A DNA stretch of 5,354 bases from NCBI GenBank assembly GCA_947506075.1, contig CANNNN010000193.1:1-5354 (forward strand), given 5' to 3'. The notes below the pieces were generated by a model that made no database searches, was not told where the DNA came from, and saw only the letters and a program-made list of their open reading frames with translations. Shown one piece after another: positions 1 through 5,128 of this stretch. Each line of letters opens with the position of its first letter. The stretch's first letter is position 1. Position numbers and translations under genes: made by a program. The DNA comes from Methylococcaceae bacterium. Lineage in GTDB: Bacteria > Pseudomonadota > Gammaproteobacteria > Methylococcales > Methylomonadaceae.

Positions 1-37
1 AGCAACAGTTTCATCTGCATTAAAATTAAGATATTGA

Positions 38-58
38 CTTAATACATTGATTATTAAG
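38..58. repeat. Short AT-rich inverted repeat upstream of the ZIP gene
   Basis: A perfect 7-bp inverted repeat, CTTAATA (38-44) and TATTAAG (52-58), is separated by 7 bases. It lies in the AT-rich stretch before the ZIP transporter gene. A TTGACT hexamer at 34-39, close to a -35 box, overlaps its left arm. The symmetry could be an operator for a dimeric regulator, but AT-rich DNA gives such palindromes by chance, and it does not match a Zur or Fur box that I can recognise. Low confidence as a functional site. Confidence 0.2.
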
Positions 59-94
59 TATTAGAAATTAACGGTAGCTGTATTGGTATTTGGT

Positions 95-100
95 TATAAT
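95..100 (+). promoter_or_regulatory. Candidate -10 box for the ZIP transporter gene
   Basis: TATAAT at 95-100 is a perfect sigma-70 -10 hexamer, 42 bases before the preferred start codon at 143. I see no good -35 hexamer at 16-18 bases upstream. A TG dinucleotide lies just upstream but one base off the extended -10 position. Transcription from here would begin near 106-108. That leaves the ribosome binding site at 132-137 in the leader and supports the start at 143. Confidence 0.3.
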
Positions 101-131
101 GATCCATGAACATTCCAAAACAAGCTGATGC

Positions 132-137
132 AGGTGA
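132..137 (+). promoter_or_regulatory. Ribosome binding site deciding the ZIP gene start
   Basis: AGGTGA at 132-137 is a good Shine-Dalgarno match, 5 bases before the ATG at 143. The other in-frame ATG at 128 has no such site upstream, and this AGGTGA would fall inside its coding sequence. The downstream start is therefore preferred. Confidence 0.6.
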
Positions 138-142
138 ATTTT

Positions 143-1093
143 ATGACCTTAACAACCAAGACTCTAACAAGATTGCAGCGCTATTTTGAAGGCCAGCTAG
201 CCGCGATTAAATCCAGCGAGCACTATCAAAAGCTGCTGGCAATGCCGTCACTACAACGCTGGGCGACCGTGGCGGGATTATTCCTGTTGTCGCAGTTGCT
301 GGTATTTGGCAGCTTGTATTTGCTTTTTGGCCGGGTCGTGGTTATCGGTTTTTTCGCCAGCATTCTGGCTGGACTGGCGACAGGAGTTGGCGCCTTGCCC
401 GCGCTGTTCTTCAAGGACATTTCCAAAAATTTATTTAACAGCATGCTTGGCGCTGCCGCCGGCGTCATGCTTGCGGCGACAGCCTTTTCGTTACTGGTTC
501 CGGGTATGGCCTATGGCAATCAAATCTGGCCGGGCTATGGTATTTATGTGGTTTCAATCGGCATGATGATCGGCGCACTGTTTTTGCATTACGCGGATCG
601 TCAGTTGCCGCATGTCCACCTTGATTCTATCGCCAACGTCAGACTTAACTCCCTAAATAAAGTTTGGCTGTTCATTATTGCGATCACCATTCATAACTTT
701 CCTGAAGGTATGTCGGTGGGCGTAAGTTTTGGTTCCGGGGAAATGAAAAATGGCGTGGTATTGGCTATTGCGATAGCACTGCAAAACATTCCCGAAGGCT
801 TGGCCGTTGCCTTGCCTCTAGTCGGACTGGGCTACAATAAGTGGCGGGCCGTGGGTATCGCCACGCTAACAGGCTTGGTAGAGCCTGTGGGAGGCCTGCT
901 CGGCATCACGATGGTCACCGTCTTCGAGCCTATTTTGCCAATGGCGATGGGCTTTGCTGCCGGGGCGATGCTGTTTGTGATCAGCGAGGAAATCATTCCC
1001 GAAACCCATTCCGGCGGTCGTTCGCGCTATGCAACCTTTGCGTTGATGATAGGTTTCATCATCATGATGATGCTGGATAATATGCTGGGCTAA
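143..1093 (+). CDS. ZIP family divalent metal transporter (GufA-type)
   Basis: Integral inner-membrane protein of 316 residues from the ATG at 143 (321 from the ATG at 128), predicted to move Zn2+ or another divalent cation, usually into the cytoplasm. Numbered from 143, the ZIP metal-site helices are clear: HNFPEGMSVG begins at H184 and QNIPEGLAVA at Q214, with a later EPVGG (E247). In E. coli ZupT the second motif starts with His. Gln there is typical of the GufA branch, including the structurally studied Bordetella ZIP, so this is a GufA-type protein. An N-terminal basic, mostly hydrophilic stretch of about 40 residues precedes the first membrane helix. A short His-containing loop (YADRQLPHVHLD, about 150-161) precedes the metal helices. 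I see no terminator after the stop, and the next rightward gene is 205 bases away. The family is certain; substrate and direction are inferred from the family only. Confidence 0.93.
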   Translation: MTLTTKTLTRLQRYFEGQLAAIKSSEHYQKLLAMPSLQRWATVAGLFLLSQLLVFGSLYLLFGRVVVIGFFASILAGLATGVGALPALFFKDISKNLFNSMLGAAAGVMLAATAFSLLVPGMAYGNQIWPGYGIYVVSIGMMIGALFLHYADRQLPHVHLDSIANVRLNSLNKVWLFIIAITIHNFPEGMSVGVSFGSGEMKNGVVLAIAIALQNIPEGLAVALPLVGLGYNKWRAVGIATLTGLVEPVGGLLGITMVTVFEPILPMAMGFAAGAMLFVISEEIIPETHSGGRSRYATFALMIGFIIMMMLDNMLG

Positions 1094-1132
1094 CACCTAC
1101 GCACGAACTCATTATACTAATTCAATAATTAA

Positions 1133-1256
1133 AAAATAGAACATGGATGACGCAGATATGACGGGTTTAAACGTTTTTTACAAGTTGAAATTAAGCTGGT
1201 TGGACATTGTTAATCAGTAGTTATCTGTTTAATCAGTGTCATCCGTGCTCTATTTT
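1133..1256. repeat. Intergenic inverted-repeat element with degenerate short repeat units
   Basis: The left arm at 1133-1151 (AAAATAGAACATGGATGAC) pairs with the right arm at 1238-1256 (GTCATCCGTGCTCTATTTT). Of 19 positions, 17 are Watson-Crick, one is a G-U wobble and one is A-C. The 86-base interior, read on the minus strand, contains ACTGATTAA twice (at 1228-1236 and 1209-1217). The whole element resembles degenerate units of about 10 bases of the ACGGATTAAC kind. I recall dispersed intergenic repeats rich in ATCCGTG words in diverse bacteria, so this may be one copy of such a family. No ORF of note lies inside. It fills most of the 205-base gap between the ZIP and GDT1 genes. No Mn riboswitch (yybP-ykoY) consensus was recognised here. 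Confidence 0.55.
1185..1214 (+). promoter_or_regulatory. Weak candidate promoter for the GDT1-family gene
   Basis: TTGAAA (1185-1190) and GTTAAT (1209-1214) are separated by 18 bases and match the sigma-70 consensus at 5/6 and 4/6 positions. They lie inside the loop of the inverted-repeat element, about 85 bases before the start codon at 1299. This is the best pair I found in the gap, but it is weak and AT-rich sequence produces such pairs by chance. Confidence 0.2.
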
Positions 1257-1289
1257 ATGTAGCTAGTCTCTGCCGGAAAAATTGTACTC

Positions 1290-1293
1290 AGGA
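1290..1293 (+). promoter_or_regulatory. Ribosome binding site of the GDT1-family gene
   Basis: AGGA at 1290-1293, within CAGGAAAA, is 5 bases before the ATG at 1299. It supports this start even though it gives the protein an unusually long N-terminus for its family. Confidence 0.6.
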
Positions 1294-1298
1294 AAAAA

Positions 1299-2009
1299 AT
1301 GGATCATTTTCAAAGCTATTTACAGCATTTTTTAACGTCATTGAGCACGGCGCATATTTTCGAAACTCTTCAAGGTTCGGTACAGCATGTTTTGTCGTTG
1401 CTGAGTGTAGGCAACTTGGGCGAACTATCAGCCACGGCAGCGACCAGTTTTGCGCTGATTGCTGCCGCTGAAATTGGCGATAAAAGCCAGCTGGTATGCA
1501 TGGTGCTAGCATCACGGCACAGAGCCATGCCGGTATTGTTGGGCGCTGTTTTTGCTTTTGTCTTTTTAAATACCTTGGCCGTTGTTTTCGGTGTAGCGAT
1601 TGCCGGGTGGTTGCCGGCACATATTGTTGCAGCGATCGTTGCCTTTCTGTTTGCCGCGTTCGGCATCCATTCCTTGCGTGTGGAAACCGAAGATGAAAAT
1701 GAGGAAGTCAGGGAAAAAAGCGGGCGTGGTATTTTCTTCACCACTTTCTTATTGATTACCGTGGCTGAATTCGGTGACAAAACCCAGTTGGCGGTTGTCG
1801 CCTTAAGCAGCACCGTAGCGCCTGTTGCAGTCTGGTTCGGATCTACTGCCGCGTTAGCCACAATATCGGCGTTGGGGATTCTGGCTGGACGTACTGTTTT
1901 ACAGAAAGTGCCGCTAGTGTTATTGCACAAGATCAGTGGCACTATTTTCCTGATGCTGGCGGTTTTTGCGGCTTACCGATCTTATGTCAGCTATATAGGG
2001 TTAATTTAG
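1299..2009 (+). CDS. UPF0016/GDT1 (TMEM165-type) family cation transporter
   Basis: Inner-membrane protein of 236 residues with the two diagnostic inverted-repeat motifs of the family: AEIGDKSQL (E58, D61, K62) and AEFGDKTQL (E157, D160, K161). These E-x-G-D-[KR]-[ST] motifs form the cation path in the family. Characterised members (yeast Gdt1, human TMEM165, cyanobacterial and Vibrio homologues) are Mn2+ or Ca2+ antiporters, so Mn2+ export is the best guess here. The halves, of about three helices each, are joined by a very acidic cytoplasmic segment (VETEDENEEVREK, about 128-140). The N-terminus carries about 45 residues before motif 1, longer than the roughly 15-20 I expect for bacterial members. 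It begins with an amphipathic stretch and has no internal Met before residue 68. The last 9 bases overlap the convergent thioredoxin gene. The family is certain; the ion is inferred. Confidence 0.92.
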   Translation: MDHFQSYLQHFLTSLSTAHIFETLQGSVQHVLSLLSVGNLGELSATAATSFALIAAAEIGDKSQLVCMVLASRHRAMPVLLGAVFAFVFLNTLAVVFGVAIAGWLPAHIVAAIVAFLFAAFGIHSLRVETEDENEEVREKSGRGIFFTTFLLITVAEFGDKTQLAVVALSSTVAPVAVWFGSTAALATISALGILAGRTVLQKVPLVLLHKISGTIFLMLAVFAAYRSYVSYIGLI

Positions 2010-2516
2010 CAACGGCGTTATAACAGTCAGTAACTGTTCTTTGGAAAACTCTCCCGGATGCCTATCTACGATGTTCCCCTGCCGGTCAACAATCAGCGTG
2101 TACGGAACCGCATCAATACTATTACCCAGTTGATGCGATAGGTTGATACCATTGTCGCCGCCCAATAAAATAGGATAATTGAGCTTGATTGTGGTGAGGT
2201 ATTCGGCGACTGGTTCCGGGTCCTCTAAGGCAATACCGATAAATTGCAAGCCTTGATCAGCGTATTGTTCCTGCACTGCGATAAAGTCGGGAATTTCCTT
2301 GCGGCAAGGCGGGCACCAGGTCGCCCAGAAATTGATCACGATGATCTTGCCTCGCCATTCGGACATGTTGTGCTGATGGCCGGACAGGTCGGATAAGTTG
2401 AATTCCGGCAATGCGCTGGAGTCGGTCGATTTGGCAGTTGAAAAAAAATGCCGTACAGTCATGCCTAAGCCCAGCGCAATCAACGCGGCAATGATAAGGA
2501 GCGTTGTTTGTTTCAT
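2001..2516 (-). CDS. Membrane-anchored TlpA/ResA-type thioredoxin
   Basis: A 171-residue periplasmic thiol-disulfide oxidoreductase. An N-terminal hydrophobic helix (about residues 5-19) with no lipobox Cys acts as an uncleaved anchor. The thioredoxin fold follows, with FWATWCPPCRKEIP around the active-site pair C68/C71 and a cis-Pro loop AVPYTLIVD (P138). The WCPPC active site, conserved acidic residue after it and overall length fit the TlpA/ResA/CcmG group, which reduces periplasmic disulfides, often for cytochrome c assembly or metal-site maturation. Its ATG overlaps the dsbD stop codon as ATGA, and no Shine-Dalgarno sequence precedes it, so it is probably translated by coupling to dsbD. 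This makes it the likely electron acceptor of that DsbD. Its 3' end overlaps the convergent GDT1-family gene by 9 bp. The exact subgroup and target are not determined by sequence alone. Confidence 0.9.
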   Translation of the reverse strand: MKQTTLLIIAALIALGLGMTVRHFFSTAKSTDSSALPEFNLSDLSGHQHNMSEWRGKIIVINFWATWCPPCRKEIPDFIAVQEQYADQGLQFIGIALEDPEPVAEYLTTIKLNYPILLGGDNGINLSHQLGNSIDAVPYTLIVDRQGNIVDRHPGEFSKEQLLTVITPLLN

Positions 2517-4720
2517 GATTTGATGTGTTGTAGCGATTTAATAAAGGTTTCGGCATCCTGATAACCGATGATCCGGTTTGCGGTTTTTTCAAGGCGATCC
2601 AAGCCGAAGAATAGGATGGCCGGCGGTCCTATCAGCTTGTATTTTGCCAGCAGCGCCTGATCCTGGTCCGAATTTTTAGTGACATCGACTTGCAACAGCA
2701 CAACGCCTCGCAGCGCCTGTTTAACGTGCGGATCGGCAAAGGTATACGCTTCCATTTCCTTGCATGAGATGCACCAGTCGGCGTAAAAATCCAGCATGAC
2801 TGACTGATGATGGTCTGCGGCTTTTTGAATCCTGGCCTCAAGGGTAGCTATCGAATCGACCCGTTCAAAAACCAGCCCCGTCTCTGCAGCTTGCGCCGAA
2901 CTCAAACCCAGTCCTTGCAAGGGCTTTAACGGATTGCTGTTGCCCAGGCTAAAGCCGATCAACAATATCAGGCCGTAAGCCAGCATCATCAAGCCTAAGC
3001 CTTTCCATAATTTCTTCCAGCCGCTACTGTGTTCATGTAAGGGATCGATGGCGTTCAGATAAATGGCCGGCATTATCAGCAGCATCGCCCACAGCAGCAT
3101 GATTATATTGCCCGGTAAAATACGGCTGAGCATCCATACTGCGACCGCCAACATGATCACGCCGAACACGGCTTTGGTGGAGTTAAGCCAGTTTCCGGCC
3201 TTGGGTAGCAATTTTCCGGCGGACGCGCCCAGCAATAGCAGCGGTATCCCCATGCCTAAACCTAAGACGAACAGGGCGCTGCCGCCCAGTATCGCGTCTC
3301 CGGTTTGTCCGATATAAATCAGCGCACCGGCCAAGGGTGCAGCGACACAGGGGCCGACGATCAACGAAGACAGAGCGCCCATAATCGCGGCGCCCCACAG
3401 CGAGCCATCACGGTGTTTTTCGCTGGAATTATGAAGTTTGGCCTGAAATGATTTTGGCAGTTCCAGGTTGTAAAATCCAAACATGGACAGCGACAACACC
3501 ACAAAAATGGCGCTGAACAAAGCGATAATCCAGGGCTGTTGGAAGGCGGCTTGCAAGTTGCTGCCGAACAATGCAGCGAGGATGCCGAACAGCGTGTAGG
3601 TCAGGGCCGAGGCAAACACATAACTTAAGGAAAGCAAAAAAGCCCGTGTGGTGGTAATCCGGTTGCCGTGACCTACGATGATGCCCGATAAAATGGGAAT
3701 CATCGGAAAAATACACGGGGTCAGCGATAGTAGAAAGCCGAAGCCGAAAAAGCTCAGCAAGGTAGACGGCAGGCTGTCGTTGTGCAGGGAGCGCACAATC
3801 TGATCCTGTTCGGAAAGTTCCTGTGTATCGGCTTGTTGTGCTTGGATTTGCTGGGCTATCGGTAGAGCCAGGTCGAGTTTTTTGCTCATCGGCGGATAGC
3901 AAACGCCACGGTCGGCGCAGCCCTGATAGCTGGCCTGCAAGGTGATGGTTTGCGCCGATAGACCCGAACGAATAACCGGCAGGTCAAAGTCGAGCTCGAT
4001 GTGGAAGGTTTCAACCAGGCCAAAGGCTTCATCCTGTTTGGGTTCGCCCCTAGGGATGACGTAACTGCCCAGTTTTACACCGTCGGCGTTAAGCAATTCA
4101 AACTGGATTTTTTCCCGGTACAGGTAATAGCCATCGGCTATATGCCAGTTGACATGAAGTGTTTGTTCATCTTTGACGGAGGCAAAAAACTGAAATGCCT
4201 GATCCGGTGGTAGTAGTTCCTGTTCAAACGTCTTGAGTTTTGAATCTTTTAGCAGTTGCTTAATCGGGTCTGCGTGGACCGCAGGCGAGGGCAGTTTTAG
4301 CTCAAACGTGGTTTTCTGCGGCGGATAGCATATACCCCGATCGGCACAGCCCTGATATTTCACCAGCAGCGGCAAGGAAGATTCACCATTTTCGAGATTT
4401 ATCGGAACCGGGATAGTCAGGATGTTGCGATAAATAATCACATCACCGAAGTTTTCGTCATGATGGGTTTCCCCTGATGGAAAAATCGGATCGCCCACCA
4501 AGACTTGCAGCGTTTTGGACTCAAAACGCATTTTATCGCGGTACAGATAATAACCTTCGGCGATGTCAAAAGTGATTTCGATCTGATCGTTGGACAGCGC
4601 TTTGGCTGTAACCTTGAAGGCTTGGTCGGGCGGCAGAATTTCATCAGCGCCCAGTGCCGCAATAGTCGATGAACTGAGCAGCGAGAGAAAGCAGAAGTAA
4701 GCTATTTTGAAGAATGGCAT
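2513..4720 (-). CDS. dsbD: Thiol:disulfide interchange protein DsbD with duplicated N-terminal domain
   Basis: A 735-residue inner-membrane electron carrier (E. coli DsbD is about 565) that passes electrons from cytoplasmic thioredoxin to periplasmic partners. In order: a signal peptide (about 1-24); alpha domain 1 (about 27-143, Cys pair C125/C131 in YQGCADRGICYPP); alpha domain 2 (about 168-287, C268/C274 in YQGCADRGVCYPP); a Gln-rich linker; the beta membrane domain of about eight helices (about 318-600) with C336 (LTPC) and C458 (VGPC); and a thioredoxin-like gamma domain (about 617-735) with C650/C653 in ADWCISCK. The beta Cys spacing of 122 equals that of E. coli C163/C285. All redox cysteines are present, so it should be active. 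The start overlaps the end of cutA by 19 bases, with only a weak GGA seven bases upstream, which suggests translational coupling. The stop overlaps the tlpA-like start. Confidence 0.97.
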   Translation of the reverse strand: MPFFKIAYFCFLSLLSSSTIAALGADEILPPDQAFKVTAKALSNDQIEITFDIAEGYYLYRDKMRFESKTLQVLVGDPIFPSGETHHDENFGDVIIYRNILTIPVPINLENGESSLPLLVKYQGCADRGICYPPQKTTFELKLPSPAVHADPIKQLLKDSKLKTFEQELLPPDQAFQFFASVKDEQTLHVNWHIADGYYLYREKIQFELLNADGVKLGSYVIPRGEPKQDEAFGLVETFHIELDFDLPVIRSGLSAQTITLQASYQGCADRGVCYPPMSKKLDLALPIAQQIQAQQADTQELSEQDQIVRSLHNDSLPSTLLSFFGFGFLLSLTPCIFPMIPILSGIIVGHGNRITTTRAFLLSLSYVFASALTYTLFGILAALFGSNLQAAFQQPWIIALFSAIFVVLSLSMFGFYNLELPKSFQAKLHNSSEKHRDGSLWGAAIMGALSSLIVGPCVAAPLAGALIYIGQTGDAILGGSALFVLGLGMGIPLLLLGASAGKLLPKAGNWLNSTKAVFGVIMLAVAVWMLSRILPGNIIMLLWAMLLIMPAIYLNAIDPLHEHSSGWKKLWKGLGLMMLAYGLILLIGFSLGNSNPLKPLQGLGLSSAQAAETGLVFERVDSIATLEARIQKAADHHQSVMLDFYADWCISCKEMEAYTFADPHVKQALRGVVLLQVDVTKNSDQDQALLAKYKLIGPPAILFFGLDRLEKTANRIIGYQDAETFIKSLQHIKS
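3860..4642 (-). repeat. Tandem duplication encoding two DsbD alpha domains
   Basis: The segments at 4292-4642 (alpha 1, residues 27-143) and 3860-4219 (alpha 2, residues 168-287) encode homologous domains. Both begin with E-[IL]-LPPDQAF, both carry GYYLYR (residues 56-61 and 197-202) and both end with the CADRG-x-CYPP redox motif. The Cys pairs are offset by exactly 143 residues. Similarity persists at the DNA level around the Cys motif: 4319-4357 against 3890-3928 share long matching runs. Elsewhere the codons and residues have drifted, so the duplication is old rather than an assembly artefact. A 24-residue linker separates the domains. Confidence 0.9.
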
Positions 4721-5040
4721 GAATCTATCCAGTGCAAGTATTCGGGTAGGCCGCGCTCAATAGGCACGGCAATGATTTCAGGCAGTTCGTAAGGGTGATG
4801 AGCGCGTATCGTTGTTTCAATCGCCTGATAGTGCTCCTTATGCGCCTTAATCAGCAGCAGGTGCTCTGTTGCGGACTCAACTTGTCCGTTCCATGTGTAA
4901 AAAGAGCTGATGCCAGGTAAAATGTTCACGCAGGCGGCTTTGCTGGTTTCTACCAGCAGGCGGGCTATTTTTTCTGCGGTGCCATTATCGGGACAAGTGC
5001 AGAAGATGATTTGATGGTTAGCATTCATGTTGTCGGTCAT
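4702..5040 (-). CDS. cutA: CutA divalent-cation tolerance protein
   Basis: A 112-residue CutA1-family protein, a small trimeric alpha/beta protein with a fold like PII signalling proteins. It is linked historically to Cu2+ and divalent-metal tolerance, although its biochemical role is still unclear. Family blocks are all present: CTCPD (14-18), KAACVNILPGISSFYTWNG (34-52), the E-x-x-L-x-IK strand, HPYELPEIIAVPI (82-94) and YLHWI (101-105). The length is normal for the family. Two starts are possible: ATG at 5040 or in-frame ATG at 5028. Neither has a clear Shine-Dalgarno sequence, and the conserved core begins only at about residue 10, so both remain open. It is the first gene of the leftward operon. 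Its last 19 bases overlap dsbD, the same gene pair as E. coli cutA-dsbD. Confidence 0.95.
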   Translation of the reverse strand: MTDNMNANHQIIFCTCPDNGTAEKIARLLVETSKAACVNILPGISSFYTWNGQVESATEHLLLIKAHKEHYQAIETTIRAHHPYELPEIIAVPIERGLPEYLHWIDSCHSSK

Positions 5041-5128
5041 AAAAACGGGTGCGTCAGATATTATCCTGGAAATTTAAGCCTTGTACCCTTATATTGTAAC
5101 GAAGCTGACTATAACACGAGTACTTTAA
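5041..5128. promoter_or_regulatory. Divergent promoter region between cutA and fxsA
   Basis: This 88-base gap separates the leftward cutA operon from rightward fxsA, so it must hold the promoters of both unless they lie in coding sequence. For fxsA the best sigma-70 pair is TGGAAA (5067-5072) and TATATT (5090-5095) with a 17-base spacer, giving a leader of about 27 bases. A second -10-like TATAAC at 5110-5115 has no -35 and lies too near the start codon. For cutA the minus strand shows GATAAT (5065-5060) but no convincing -35. The region assignment is safer than any individual box. Confidence 0.4.

Noticed and set aside
1..20. A leftward ATG at 20 or 14 (reading MQMKLL...) that could begin a divergent gene leaving the window
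   Set aside because: Only five or six codons are visible, with no convincing ribosome binding site. It cannot be told from chance.
106..189. A 27-codon rightward frame (MNIPKQADAGEF...) overlapping the start of the ZIP gene in another frame
   Set aside because: No ribosome binding site, most of it lies inside the ZIP coding region, and no recognisable motif. A leaderless start at 106 from the TATAAT at 95-100 is conceivable but unsupported.
1094..1298. A Mn2+-sensing yybP-ykoY riboswitch upstream of the GDT1-family gene
   Set aside because: Such riboswitches are known upstream of Mn exporters, but I could not find the conserved loop sequences here. A covariance-model search would settle it.
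1370..1942. A 190-codon leftward frame opposite the GDT1-family gene
   Set aside because: It is a mirror of a strong rightward gene with diagnostic motifs. Its composition (rich in Ala, Thr, Lys, Asn) is typical of an antisense shadow, with no domain match I recognise.
2022..2038. A 6-bp hairpin (AACAGT, 5-base loop, ACTGTT) just after the GDT1-family stop codon, as a terminator
   Set aside because: The stem is short and AT-rich with no run of T on either strand, and it lies within the coding sequence of the convergent gene.
3429..3902. A 157-codon leftward frame within dsbD
   Set aside because: It lies in another frame across the dsbD linker and membrane domain. The composition is rich in Arg, Ser and Pro, with no motif and no start signal.
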